DNA from: JBEVOS01 sp964563395
GTDB lineage: Bacteria > Pseudomonadota > Alphaproteobacteria > Caulobacterales > Aquidulcibacteraceae
Direction of reading: 5' to 3'
Length of the DNA stretch: 64,000 bases
Assembly (NCBI GenBank): GCA_964563395.1
Contig: CAZLWK010000017.1
Location: 4,540-68,539, forward strand
Shown: in pieces, positions 31,731 to 40,846 of the stretch
How positions within the stretch are numbered: position 1 is the stretch's first letter
Layout: every line of letters begins with the position of its first letter
Translations under genes and position numbers: made by a program
Notes under the pieces: generated by a model
Database searches by the model: none
The model's input: only the letters and a program-made list of their open reading frames with translations
What the model was told of the DNA's origin: nothing

Positions 31731-33620
31731 ATGACCGAAACCGACACCGCCCGCCCAGGCCTTGCGGCCGCCGCCATCGCCCTCGCGCTTGGATTCAACG
31801 CCCCGTACGCGGCGCTCGCCGTGACGTTCAATTATCCCGCCGTCTTGCGCCTGCCGGCGGGCGAGGCGCTCGACCTGTTCGCTGCGCGCGGCCTCTTTCT
31901 GGTGCTGACCTGGCACGCCTTCGCGCTCGCCGCGCTCGCGCTTGCGCCGCTGGCTGTGTTTCTGGCGCTGACGCCGCGCCGTGTGCGCGAGGCGCCGGCG
32001 CTGGCGATCGGGGCGGCCATCCTCGGCGCCTTGGCGGGCGTGACGCAGGCGATCGGGCTATGGCGGTGGGTGTTCGTCACGCCCGCCCTGGCCGGAATTC
32101 ATGCCGATCCCGGCGCGAGCGAGGCCGCCCGCGCGGGCGCGGAGGCGACATTCGATGTCCTCAACGCCTATGGCGGCGTGGCGATCGGCGAGCATCTCGG
32201 CCAATGGCTGACGGCGATGTTCGCGGCGAGCCTTGGCGCGCTGCAATGGCGGGAGGGCGCGAAGGTGAACGGCGCGCTCGGGCTCGCCAGCGCCGCCTTG
32301 ATCGTTGTCGGCGCGCAGGAGGGCGTGGCGATGGCGCTCGACCGCGCCTCCGACGTCTTTTCCTATTTCACCATAGCGGGATTTCTGGCGCTCGCGGTCT
32401 GGCTGATCGGAACAGGTCTTGGCCTTTTCCGCGCCGGTCGGCCCACTGGAGACACGGCGCGAAAGGCTTTGCACGAGCCGGCGCGGCGCCCTCATAGTGT
32501 CGCATGTCGCAAGCGGCGGTCTTGGGAGCGGATGATGAGCCTGATTCAAATCGAAGTACGGCGCGACGCGCTCGCCCAAACGCGCATCCGCACGGCGCCC
32601 TTGCCCGCGCTGAATGATGGAGAAGTTCTGGCCCGCGTGGTGAAATTCGCGCTCACCGCCAACAATGTCACCTACGGTTTCGCGGGCGATTCCGTTGGCT
32701 ATTGGAATTTCTTTCCCACCGAAGCGCCCTACGGAATCATCCCGGTTTGGGGCTTTGCGGAAATCGTCGAGTCCCGCTGCGCGGGACTTGATAAGGGCGA
32801 GCGCTTTTGGGGCTTTCTGCCGATGGCGAGCCACGTGGTGCTTCGGCCCGGCGATATCAGCCGCGGCGCCTTCGTCGATGCGGCGGCGCACCGCGCCGCG
32901 CTGCCGGGCCTTTATAATCGCTACGCGCGAACGGGCGCGGACGATTCCGCGCTCGCATCCTTGGAGGATGAGCGCTGCGTCTATTTCCCGCTCTTCACCA
33001 CATCCTACGTGCTTTACGATTATCTGTCGGACAATGCCTATTTCGGCGCGAAGCAGGTCGTGATCGGCAGCGCATCGTCGAAAACCGGATTTGGCCTCGC
33101 CTACGCGCTGCGCCGCCTCGCGCCGGGCGCGGTGCGGGTGATCGGCCTCACATCGGCGCGCAATCTCGCTTTCGTGCGCGGGCTCGACATCTATGACGAC
33201 GTGCGCGCCTATGACGATCTGAAGGCGATCGAGAATGCGCCGACCGCCTTCATCGACATGGCCGGCGACGGCGCGGTGACAGCGGCGCTCGACGACCACC
33301 TTGGCGAGAACATCACGCTCTCCTGCGGCGTCGGCGTCACGCATTGGACCGCCGCGCGCGCGGCCGGTCCGTTCAAGGGCGCCGCGCCCCGCTTCTTTTT
33401 CGCCCCGGGTCAAATCGGCAAGCGCGAAGCGGAATGGGGCCCTGGCGAAATGCTGCGGCGCGCCAATGTGGAGAACATCCGCACCGCCGCCGCGATCAAG
33501 GACAAACTCGCCATCGATCATGTGAACGGCGCCGAAGCGGCGATGGCCGCCTATCGCGCATTGGCGGAAGGCAAGGCCGCGCCCGAACGCGCCATGATGC
33601 TGTCGCTCTCGGACGGATAA
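31731..33620 (+). CDS. DUF4386-like membrane domain fused in frame to DUF2855 domain
   Basis: One 629-aa reading frame without internal stops. Residues 1-240 form a membrane domain of about six helices matching the DUF4386 pattern. About 265-629 match DUF2855, a cytoplasmic domain distantly like quinone oxidoreductases (VVKFALTANNVTYGFAGDSVGYWNFFP, VYFPLFTTSYVLYDYL). The joining segment (about 241-267, rich in Arg and Pro) looks like former non-coding DNA. GGGAGCGG lies just before ATGATG at 32532, so DUF2855 may also be made separately. It is the probable target of the divergent TetR. The two domains are normally separate genes. Confidence 0.75.
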   Translation: MTETDTARPGLAAAAIALALGFNAPYAALAVTFNYPAVLRLPAGEALDLFAARGLFLVLTWHAFALAALALAPLAVFLALTPRRVREAPALAIGAAILGALAGVTQAIGLWRWVFVTPALAGIHADPGASEAARAGAEATFDVLNAYGGVAIGEHLGQWLTAMFAASLGALQWREGAKVNGALGLASAALIVVGAQEGVAMALDRASDVFSYFTIAGFLALAVWLIGTGLGLFRAGRPTGDTARKALHEPARRPHSVACRKRRSWERMMSLIQIEVRRDALAQTRIRTAPLPALNDGEVLARVVKFALTANNVTYGFAGDSVGYWNFFPTEAPYGIIPVWGFAEIVESRCAGLDKGERFWGFLPMASHVVLRPGDISRGAFVDAAAHRAALPGLYNRYARTGADDSALASLEDERCVYFPLFTTSYVLYDYLSDNAYFGAKQVVIGSASSKTGFGLAYALRRLAPGAVRVIGLTSARNLAFVRGLDIYDDVRAYDDLKAIENAPTAFIDMAGDGAVTAALDDHLGENITLSCGVGVTHWTAARAAGPFKGAAPRFFFAPGQIGKREAEWGPGEMLRRANVENIRTAAAIKDKLAIDHVNGAEAAMAAYRALAEGKAAPERAMMLSLSDG

Positions 33621-33714
33621 CGCCGATTTTGGTTGACGCGGCGCGCGCGCATTTCCAAGACCACCCCGCAATCAATAGGGAGCCGCCGCGGCGGCGCATC
33701 CGCGGGACGGTTGA

Positions 33715-34914
33715 ATGAGCGATGCCCTGACGAAAACCCGGCGTGGGCCGCGCTCCATTTTGCGCGATTTCATGCGCCAGGAGGCCGCCGGCGGAATTGT
33801 CCTGATGGCGAGCGCGGCGCTGGCGCTCATCATCGCCAATTCCCCCGCAGCGCAGCTCTATTTCGACACCTTGCACCTTTATGTGGGCGGCTTGAGCATC
33901 GGCCATTGGGTCAATGACGGGCTGATGGCGATTTTCTTTCTGCTTGTCGGCCTCGAGATCAAGCGCGAGATGCTGGACGGCCAATTGTCGACATGGTCGC
34001 GCCGCGCGCTGCCTGGAATCGCCGCGATCGGCGGCATGGCGGCGCCCGCGCTCGTCTATCTCGCCATCACGCAATCGGCCCCGGAGCTCGCGCGCGGCTG
34101 GGCGATTCCGGCGGCGACGGACATCGCCTTCGCGCTCGGCGTGCTTTCGCTGTTGGGCCCGCGCGTGCCGGTCTCGCTGAAAATCTTCCTCACCGCGCTC
34201 GCCATTATCGACGATCTGGGCGCCGTGGTGATCATCGCGCTCTTCTACACGGACTCGCTTTCCATCGCGCACTTGGCGGCGGGCGGCGCGTGCGTCGGCG
34301 CGCTGCTTTTGCTCGGGCGCCTGCGTGTGAGCGCGCTTTGGCCCTATCTGGCGATCGGCGCAGCGCTCTGGTGGTTCACGCTGCAATCGGGCGTGCACGC
34401 CACCATCGCCGGCGTGCTGCTGGCGCTGACCATCCCGCTGCGCAAAAGTCCCTCCGCGCCGGACCATGCGGATTCGCCTCTGCACAAGCTGGAGCACGCG
34501 CTGTCGCCCTGGGTGGCGTTCGCGATCGTGCCGATCTTCGGCTTCGCCAATGCCGGCGTCTCGCTCACGGGCGTCACGCCGCAGACCCTGCTTGAGCCGC
34601 TGCCGCTCGGCGTGGCGCTCGGGCTTTTTGTGGGCAAGCAGATCGGCGTGTTCGCTTGCGCATGGGCGACCATTCGCCTTGGCCTTGCCGATCTTCCCGC
34701 CAACGCCACGTGGCGTCAGCTCTATGGCGTTTCGCTGTTGTGCGGCATCGGCTTCACGATGAGCCTGTTCATCGGGCTCTTGGCGTTCACGGATCCGATG
34801 CTGCAGGACGAGACCAAGATCGGCGTGCTGGCCGGATCGCTTCTGTCGGCGCTCGCGGGCTGGGCGCTCCTGGCGGCCTCCAAGCGCGAAGCGAGCCCTG
34901 CGCCGTCGCGCTGA
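33715..34914 (+). CDS. nhaA: Na+/H+ antiporter NhaA
   Basis: A 399-aa inner-membrane antiporter that exchanges Na+ or Li+ for protons to control pH and sodium. Family hallmarks: GGIVLMASAALALIIANSP near the N-terminus, WVNDGLMAIFFLLVGLEIKRE, PAATDIAFALGVLSLLG, and LAIIDDLGAVVIIALFYT with the essential Asp pair (D163/D164 in E. coli numbering). About eleven to twelve membrane helices. Length is normal. It stands alone between the fusion gene and the DUF2256 gene. Confidence 0.96.
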   Translation: MSDALTKTRRGPRSILRDFMRQEAAGGIVLMASAALALIIANSPAAQLYFDTLHLYVGGLSIGHWVNDGLMAIFFLLVGLEIKREMLDGQLSTWSRRALPGIAAIGGMAAPALVYLAITQSAPELARGWAIPAATDIAFALGVLSLLGPRVPVSLKIFLTALAIIDDLGAVVIIALFYTDSLSIAHLAAGGACVGALLLLGRLRVSALWPYLAIGAALWWFTLQSGVHATIAGVLLALTIPLRKSPSAPDHADSPLHKLEHALSPWVAFAIVPIFGFANAGVSLTGVTPQTLLEPLPLGVALGLFVGKQIGVFACAWATIRLGLADLPANATWRQLYGVSLLCGIGFTMSLFIGLLAFTDPMLQDETKIGVLAGSLLSALAGWALLAASKREASPAPSR

Positions 34915-34948
34915 ACCGACCGGGACGTCCGCGCGTAGCAGGAACGCC

Positions 34949-35104
34949 ATGGCGAAGATGATCAAGAAGGCGGACCTTGAGTCCAAACCCTGCGCGCGGT
35001 GCGGGCGGCCGATGGCGTGGCGGCGCAAATGGCGCGCCGTGTGGGACGAGGTGCGCTATTGCTCGGACCGCTGCCGCGACGATGCACGCAAGGCGCGCGC
35101 ATGA
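34949..35104 (+). CDS. DUF2256 small zinc-ribbon-like protein
   Basis: A 51-aa protein with two CxxC pairs: SKPCARCGRPMAWRRKW and RYCSDRCRDDARK, which fits DUF2256, a small cysteine-rich family often encoded next to FeS photolyases/cryptochromes. Its stop overlaps the photolyase ATG at 35101 (ATGA), so the two are translationally coupled. It may help metal or cluster handling of the partner, but this is unproven. Confidence 0.88.
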   Translation: MAKMIKKADLESKPCARCGRPMAWRRKWRAVWDEVRYCSDRCRDDARKARA

Positions 35105-36669
35105 GCGCGCTTCGCCTCGTCTTAGGCGATCAGCTTTCGGCGGACATCGCCGCCCTCGCCGACGCCGATCCCAAGCGCGACATCATCCTCATGGCCGAGG
35201 TGCAGGGCGAGGCGACCTATGTGCGCCATCACAAGCAGAAGATCGTTCTCGTGTTCGCCGCGATGCGCCATTTCGCTGCGGATTTGCGCGCCCGTGGTTT
35301 TCACGTGCGCTACGTGGCGATCGACGATCCGGAGAATACCGGCTCGCTGCTCGGCGAATCTGCCCGCGCGCTGAAGGCGACGAAGGCCGCGCGCCTCGTC
35401 GTGACCGAGCCTGGCGAATGGCGCCTCCATGCGGAGATGGAGACGTGGCGCGACACGCTGGGCGCGCCGGTGGAGATCCGGCCCGATACGCGCTTCTATC
35501 GCTCGATCGAGGATCACCGCGCCTGGTTCGCGGGCCGCGCCCATCCGCGCATGGAATTCTTTTATCGGGAGATGCGCCGCCAGCACAACGTGCTGATGGA
35601 TTTGGGCGAGCCCGAAGGGGGACGCTGGAATTTCGACGCCGAGAATCGCAAGGCCCTGCCCAAAGGCGAAGCTGTTCCAGCGCCGCCGCGCTTCGCGCCG
35701 GACAAGATCACGAAGGAGGCGATGCGCCTCGCGGCGGAGCGCTTTCCCGATCATTTTGGAACGCTCGACGATTTCGGCTGGGCGACAACGCGGGCCGACG
35801 CGCTCAAGGCGCTCGCCTGGTTTATCGAGAACGCGCTGCCGCGCTTTGGCGATTATCAGGATGCGATGCGGCGCGGCGCGCCGTTTCTCTATCATTCGGC
35901 GCTCTCGCCCTATCTCAATCTTGGCCTTCTATCGCCGCGCGAAATGGTGGACGCGGCGGTGCGCGCCTATGCGCGGGGCGCTGCGCCCTTGAACGCGGTG
36001 GAGGGCTTCGTGCGCCAAATCCTCGGCTGGCGCGAATATGTGCGCGGCCTCTATTGGGCGCGCATGCCCGATTATGCGGCGTCCAACGCGCTTGAGGCGC
36101 GCGCCCCCTTGCCCGCCTTCTATTGGACCGGCGACACCGCGATGGAATGCATGGCCGACGTCGTGCGCGTAACGCGCGACCACGCCTATGCGCATCATAT
36201 TCAGCGCCTGATGGTGGCCGGCAATCTGGCGATGCTGTGGGGCGTTGCGCCGCACGAAATCGAGGAATGGTTCCTGATCGTCTATGCCGACGCCTATGAT
36301 TGGGTGGAGCTGCCGAACACGCACGGCATGGCCACCTACGCCGATGGCGGCGTGATGGCCTCCAAGCCTTATGCGGCGAGCGGCGCCTATATCAACCGCA
36401 TGTCCGATTATTGCGGCGCATGCGCCTTCGATCCCAAGCAGCGCATGGGCGCACGGGCCTGCCCCTTCACCACGCTCTATTGGGATTTCCTGATGCGCCA
36501 CGAGACGCGCTTCAAATCCAATCCGCGCATGGCGATGCCGCTGAAGAATCTTTCGCGCCTTGACAAAAAGGAACGCACGGCGATCGCGCGCGACGCCGGC
36601 GCGATCCGTTCGGGCGAACGAGCGCTCACGCGCGCGGCGGCCCAGACCGACCTTTTCGCGCCTGAGTGA
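35101..36669 (+). CDS. phrB: FeS-type cryptochrome/photolyase (PhrB, (6-4) photolyase family)
   Basis: A 522-aa FAD-dependent light-driven DNA repair enzyme or photoreceptor of the FeS-BCP group. N-terminal LRLVLGDQLSADIAAL and MAEVQGEATYVRHHKQKIVLVFAAMRHFA, FAD-domain segments (AVEGFVRQILGWREYVRGLYW, HAYAHHIQRLMVAGN, YADAYDWVELPN), and the C-terminal cluster cysteines in YCGACAFDPKQRMGARACPF, plus an earlier Cys in AMECMADV. The start at 35101 follows the DUF2256 overlap; a start at 34999 would lie inside that gene. The stop abuts the sigma factor stop. Confidence 0.92.
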   Translation: MSALRLVLGDQLSADIAALADADPKRDIILMAEVQGEATYVRHHKQKIVLVFAAMRHFAADLRARGFHVRYVAIDDPENTGSLLGESARALKATKAARLVVTEPGEWRLHAEMETWRDTLGAPVEIRPDTRFYRSIEDHRAWFAGRAHPRMEFFYREMRRQHNVLMDLGEPEGGRWNFDAENRKALPKGEAVPAPPRFAPDKITKEAMRLAAERFPDHFGTLDDFGWATTRADALKALAWFIENALPRFGDYQDAMRRGAPFLYHSALSPYLNLGLLSPREMVDAAVRAYARGAAPLNAVEGFVRQILGWREYVRGLYWARMPDYAASNALEARAPLPAFYWTGDTAMECMADVVRVTRDHAYAHHIQRLMVAGNLAMLWGVAPHEIEEWFLIVYADAYDWVELPNTHGMATYADGGVMASKPYAASGAYINRMSDYCGACAFDPKQRMGARACPFTTLYWDFLMRHETRFKSNPRMAMPLKNLSRLDKKERTAIARDAGAIRSGERALTRAAAQTDLFAPE

Positions 36670-37899
36670 TCAATGCGCGATCTCTCGCAATTGCGTCTGC
36701 AGATAAGCGCGGAGCGCCAGGTTTTCGCTAAGCGCGATCGCCCGTTCATAGGCCACGCCCGCGCCTACGCGATCGTCGAGGCGGCGCAGCACGAAGGCGC
36801 GCGTGGCCCAATAAGGTTGATGTCTGGCTACGGTTTGAGGCTCGATCGCATCGAGCACCGCGAGCGCGGCGTCCGCCTCGCCCGCCTCGGCGAGCGCGGC
36901 GGCGCGGCCGATTGCAGCGCCGATAGTCGGCGCGAGCGCGCACAGCGCCTCATAGAGCACGGCGATCGCGCGCCAATTGACGCCGCCGAAACGCGCGCGC
37001 GCGCCGTGTGCGCTTTGAATGGCCGCCTCCAATTGAAAACGACCAATGCGCTGCATCGCGGCCGCGCGCACGAGCAATGACTCCGCCTCCTCCATCATGG
37101 CGCTGTTCCAGAGCGCGCAATTCTGCCGCGAGAGCGGGATGAAGGCGCCATCCGCGTCGCGCCGCGCGGGCGCGCGCGCCTCGCAATGCAGCATCAGCGC
37201 CAAAAGGCCGAGCGCCTCGGGTTCCTCCGGCAGTAGCGAGACGACGAGACGCGCGAGAAAAATCGCTTCCGCGCCCATGCCCCGCAAGGCGGCGTCCTCG
37301 CTGTCATAGGCCTCCCAGCCAAGGCCATAAGCCGCATAGATGGCGGCGAGCACCGCATCGAGCCGCGCGGGCAGATCACTCGCATCCGGGGCGGCGAACG
37401 GCACGCCGGCGGCGCGGATTTTCGCCTTGGCGCGCACCAGTCTTTGGCCCATCGCGGCGGGCGCGGTCAGATAGGCGGCGGCGATGCGCGCGGCGTCGAG
37501 ACCGAGCACGGTCTGCAGCATGAGAGGCGTGCGCACGCCTTCATCGATCGCGGGATGCGCGCAGATGAACAGCAGCTTCAAGCGCTCATCGGGAAACATC
37601 GTCTCCTCCACCGCGCGCAGCTCCGCTTCCATGAGTTCGAGCGCCGCCTCGGCGCGGGCGGCCACGGCCGCGTGACGGGCGCGATGGCCGGCATTGCGCC
37701 GTGCGGCGGTCAACAGCCAGGCTTCGGGATTGGCGGGCGTTCCGCTGACCGGCCACACGCGCAACGCCGCGGCCAAGGCTTCGCTCAGCGCGTCCTCGGC
37801 GGCGGGAATGTCCCGCGTGCGGGCGGCGATGAACGCGATGAGCCGGCCATAGGAATCGCGCGCCGCGCGTTCGACCGCGCGGCGCGCCTCCTCGCTCAT
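36670..37899 (-). CDS. ECF42-type RNA polymerase sigma factor with C-terminal TPR-like extension
   Basis: A 409-aa protein. Sigma region 2 (LIAFIAARTRDIPAAEDALSEALAAAL, then WLLTAARRNAGHRARH) and region 4 (LMLQTVLGLDAARIAAAYLTA) are followed by a long helical C-terminal part (DUF6596-like, about 180-409). This architecture is ECF42, which has no classical anti-sigma factor; the C-terminal extension is thought to control activity. The ATG at 37899 overlaps the stop of the YCII/DGPF gene (ATGA), the standard genomic partner. Confidence 0.9.
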   Translation of the reverse strand: MSEEARRAVERAARDSYGRLIAFIAARTRDIPAAEDALSEALAAALRVWPVSGTPANPEAWLLTAARRNAGHRARHAAVAARAEAALELMEAELRAVEETMFPDERLKLLFICAHPAIDEGVRTPLMLQTVLGLDAARIAAAYLTAPAAMGQRLVRAKAKIRAAGVPFAAPDASDLPARLDAVLAAIYAAYGLGWEAYDSEDAALRGMGAEAIFLARLVVSLLPEEPEALGLLALMLHCEARAPARRDADGAFIPLSRQNCALWNSAMMEEAESLLVRAAAMQRIGRFQLEAAIQSAHGARARFGGVNWRAIAVLYEALCALAPTIGAAIGRAAALAEAGEADAALAVLDAIEPQTVARHQPYWATRAFVLRRLDDRVGAGVAYERAIALSENLALRAYLQTQLREIAH

Positions 37900-38261
37900 C
37901 CGCGCGGCTGCATCGGCGGCATCACCGGGCGGATTTCGACGCTCGCGGTGCGCGCGGATGGGCTCTTGGCCGCCCATTCGATCGCCGCGTCGAGATCGGG
38001 CGCCTCGATGATGAAATAGCCGGCCAATTGCTCCTTGGAATCGGCGAAGGGCCCGTCCTGCACCAGGCGCTTGCCTTCGCGCACGCGGATCGTGGTGGCG
38101 GTGTGCGGCGGCTGCAGCCCATCGCCGTTCACCACGGCGCCCGATTGCTGCAAGGCGCCGACATAAGCGCCCCACGCGCCCCAATAGGCCTCGGCCTTGG
38201 CGGGGTCTTCACGCTCGGCGAAATCGGCGGCCGTCTCATTCAGGATCAACATATATTGCAT
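37896..38261 (-). CDS. YCII-related DGPF domain protein
   Basis: A 121-aa protein with MQYMLILNETAADFAERED and VQDGPFADSKEQLAGYFIIEAPDLDAAI. The DGPF motif defines the family that is regularly encoded beside ECF42 sigma factors and is often their target. Fold-related YciI proteins have a His-Asp pair; here it is not obvious. The start at 38261 is chosen because MQYMLIL begins the domain; an earlier ATG at 38315 adds 18 residues of unlikely sequence. Coupled to the sigma gene. Confidence 0.9.
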   Translation of the reverse strand: MQYMLILNETAADFAEREDPAKAEAYWGAWGAYVGALQQSGAVVNGDGLQPPHTATTIRVREGKRLVQDGPFADSKEQLAGYFIIEAPDLDAAIEWAAKSPSARTASVEIRPVMPPMQPRG

Positions 38262-38374
38262 GGCGAATGCGCCCTTCTGGTTCACGCCGGGCCGCGCCCG
38301 GCGAAAGCGGCTCATCCGCCTTCACCGCCATGAGCCCCCGCGCCGCACCATTTCGACATGAGCGGTGAAAATTT

Positions 38375-38755
38375 CTAGCCCGACCGTCCCATCAAGGCCC
38401 GGCCGAGCAGAATAAGCGTCAGCGAGACCACCTCCACCAGGATCGGCTGCAGCGCCTCGGCCCCGCCCCCGGCGGTGACATAGGTGAACAAGCGCCCGAC
38501 GAGGGCGAAACCCAAAAGCGCGATCGGCGCCAGCAATAGGCCGCGCCGGCCCGTCAACGCCGCGACGAAGCAGAACAGCCCCCACGCGCCAAAGAAGCCG
38601 CCCATATCGGCCCGGATCGTGGCGAGACCGAGCGCGCCCTCGCCGCTCACGCCGAGCGCGCCGGCCAATTCCAGCGGACGCGCATAGATCAGCGCGAAGA
38701 TGGCCAGCGCCGCCAGCGCGTTAAGTCCGATGAGAATTCGTCCAATGATTTGCAT
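38375..38755 (-). CDS. DUF4345-like small membrane protein
   Basis: A 126-aa protein with four predicted membrane helices. RADMGGFFGAWGLFCFVAAL and RLFTYVTAG are compatible with the DUF4345 family of unknown function. GGGGAGG lies 6 bases before the ATG at 38755. It is upstream of the DGPF-sigma pair with a gap of 113 bases and could share its transcript. Confidence 0.75.
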   Translation of the reverse strand: MQIIGRILIGLNALAALAIFALIYARPLELAGALGVSGEGALGLATIRADMGGFFGAWGLFCFVAALTGRRGLLLAPIALLGFALVGRLFTYVTAGGGAEALQPILVEVVSLTLILLGRALMGRSG

Positions 38756-38783
38756 ATTCGCCTCCCCAAGAGCCGGAGCTCCT

Positions 38784-39866
38784 TCAGTCTCGCCATTGGC
38801 GATCGCGCACATGACGCTCGTTCCGACGGGACGGCGCACAATAGCGCCGCGGATGACCCGAAAAGTGTTTTCCTCCACCCAGCCAAGCATCAATCTTCGC
38901 GCGCGCGCCTGTGTCGAGCCCGTCATAAAAGCTCAAAAGGCGCTGAAAACGCCAGGCACGATACGGATTGACGGGCGTATCGAAAAGCGCGTCGCCCGCT
39001 TCGAAGACGACACGGCCGCAGCCTTGCGCGCAGGCCAAATCATTAGCCGCCATGTACGGCAGAAATTCTAAGCTCATGCGCGTCACGATCGGTTGAAGAT
39101 ACGAGGGCGCTCCGTGCGGAAAAGGCGCCGCGCTGAACGCGGACGGCGCGATCGCCCATATGCGCCCCACCCAGGCGAGCACATGGGGCGCGCGTGCGCG
39201 CATCAAGGCCGCTGGCGTGGGATCGGATGAAAAGTGCCGGAACATGCCGCCAAAGAAACCCAAATCCGCGCGGGTCGGCCGCGCGCCGAGAATGAACGGC
39301 TGAAGGCCAAGAACGGTGTTCAACGCATCCAGCGTATCCAGATAAAGCGCCTCGATCGAGGGCTCGGTCCGCGCATTGACGCCGTCCTGAAGCAAATATT
39401 CGCGTCTTTGCCGGGCCAGAATGAACAGGCGACGCAGAAAAAAGGGCGCGGGGATATCGCGCAACATGCCGCGCGCGAGGCGAGCGCTCATGAGCCGTGC
39501 ATCGTCGGTGAAGCGCCAGCGATAGTACAGCGCCGGCCGCCACAGCCATTCGTCGCCATAATCCTCCAATAGATGGGCGATAAAGGCTGCACACGGATCG
39601 GAGGGCGTGATCAGGGGCGTCTCGGCCTCGAATGCATCGACAATGAGGGGCGTGTCCGTCAGCCAAGCGCCATTGGGCAATTCCAGCTGGGGCATTTGCG
39701 CGACGCCAGTTGCGCGCGCGCAGCGGCGGAAAGCGCGCGTATCCATTTGCTGGAGTCGATAGCGCTGACCGCGCATGCGCAGATAGGCCTCGATCTTGCC
39801 GGTAAAATAGGACAGATCGAGACCATGGACGACGATCTCTTCCTGCGGCGACGACTTTCCATTCAT
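38784..39866 (-). CDS. glutathione S-transferase-like protein, long form
   Basis: A 360-aa protein with a GST N-terminal thioredoxin-like domain (VVHGLDLSYFTGKIEAYLRMRG, MPQLELPNGAWLTDTPLIVD) and a helical C-terminal domain with FIAHLLEDYGDEWLWRPALYYRW. It is about 100 residues longer than classical GSTs. A second GST with the same EDFGDEW-type segment lies at 45547 in the sulfatase operon, so this one probably belongs to the same pathway although it faces away. It may conjugate or cleave a thioether, or reduce a dehalogenation intermediate. Confidence 0.82.
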   Translation of the reverse strand: MNGKSSPQEEIVVHGLDLSYFTGKIEAYLRMRGQRYRLQQMDTRAFRRCARATGVAQMPQLELPNGAWLTDTPLIVDAFEAETPLITPSDPCAAFIAHLLEDYGDEWLWRPALYYRWRFTDDARLMSARLARGMLRDIPAPFFLRRLFILARQRREYLLQDGVNARTEPSIEALYLDTLDALNTVLGLQPFILGARPTRADLGFFGGMFRHFSSDPTPAALMRARAPHVLAWVGRIWAIAPSAFSAAPFPHGAPSYLQPIVTRMSLEFLPYMAANDLACAQGCGRVVFEAGDALFDTPVNPYRAWRFQRLLSFYDGLDTGARAKIDAWLGGGKHFSGHPRRYCAPSRRNERHVRDRQWRD

Positions 39867-39919
39867 GGCGTGCTCGATGACGCTGGAAATCGGAACATGA
39901 ACGCGCTGTACTGACGGCG

Positions 39920-40846
39920 ATGCGCCCTATCCTGTCTCTTCTGCTCTACGCGGCGGCTCTGTGCGGTTGCGGGCAAGCCCAGCCGACGACATTGCGCGCG
40001 TGCGCGGGCGCGGAGGCCATCGGTACGGAGATCGCGGTGGAAGCCGGGCGTTTGACGCGGGGCGAGGCGCTTTTTTATGAGGAAGAGCGCTTTGGCGGCG
40101 CGGGCGACGTAGGCGCCTTCCGCATCGCCGCCACCGAAACCACGAACGCACAATATGAAGCCTTCGTCGCGGCGACGGGTTATGTGACATTGGCGGAACG
40201 ACGCGGCGCGGACGGGGCGCCGCACGATGCGCCTTTGGGCGCCGCCGTCTTCGATCGCGCGACCGCGCAATGGCGGATCGACGCGGACGCGACATGGCGC
40301 GCGCCGCTCGGCGATGGAAGGAGGCCCGATCCGAACGCGCCGGTCGTCGCCGTCGCGTATGAAGACGCGCTGGCTTATGCGCGCTGGGCGGGGGCGCGCC
40401 TGCCCACCGAAGCGGAATGGGAATTCGCGGCCCGCGGCGCCGCGCCCGCCTTCGCGGCCCGCGAAGCCGAAATCGAAGCCGGCGCCAACACCTGGCAAGG
40501 CTTTTTCCCCGTGCGTGACGATGCGAGCGACGGCTTCGCCGGCGCCGCGCCCGTGGGATGTTTTCCCGCCAACGCGCGTGGGCTTTACGACACGATCGGC
40601 AATGTTTGGGAATGGACGTCCGACTGGTACGCCGTGGACGCCGCCGTGCGCAGCGAAAGGGACGCCGCCGCCCGCGATCCCGAGGGCGTGGGCAAGCGCG
40701 TGATCAAGGGCGGGTCGCACCTGTGCGCCGCGAATTTCTGCGCGCGCTATCGCAGCGGATCGCGTCAAGGCGGCGATCCTAGTCTCGGCACGTCGCATAT
40801 CGGCTTTCGCATCGTGCGCGACATCAGCGCGCCAGCGCCGCAATGA
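39920..40846 (+). CDS. formylglycine-generating enzyme (FGE/SUMF1) family protein with signal sequence
   Basis: A 308-aa protein. It has an N-terminal lipoprotein-like signal (LLLYAAALCGCG), then the FGE-sulfatase domain: ETTNAQYEAFVAATGYVT, RLPTEAEWEFAARG, GLYDTIGNVWEWTSDWY, and GGSHLCAANFCARYRS with the Cys pair Cys269/Cys274 that binds copper in true FGEs. It converts the Cys of the sulfatase CxPxR motif to formylglycine. Being exported is unusual, since FGE normally acts on unfolded sulfatase before or during translocation. Its stop overlaps that of the TetR gene by 23 bases. Confidence 0.85.
   Translation: MRPILSLLLYAAALCGCGQAQPTTLRACAGAEAIGTEIAVEAGRLTRGEALFYEEERFGGAGDVGAFRIAATETTNAQYEAFVAATGYVTLAERRGADGAPHDAPLGAAVFDRATAQWRIDADATWRAPLGDGRRPDPNAPVVAVAYEDALAYARWAGARLPTEAEWEFAARGAAPAFAAREAEIEAGANTWQGFFPVRDDASDGFAGAAPVGCFPANARGLYDTIGNVWEWTSDWYAVDAAVRSERDAAARDPEGVGKRVIKGGSHLCAANFCARYRSGSRQGGDPSLGTSHIGFRIVRDISAPAPQ

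Noticed and set aside
32058..33671. 537-codon minus-strand frame opposite DUF2855
   Set aside because: Low-complexity Arg/Ala/Gly translation; the plus strand encodes conserved domains with normal codon usage.
33496..35028. 510-codon minus-strand frame opposite nhaA
   Set aside because: Shadow of NhaA, which has all family motifs; the translation is Arg/Gln-rich with no membrane or enzyme signature.
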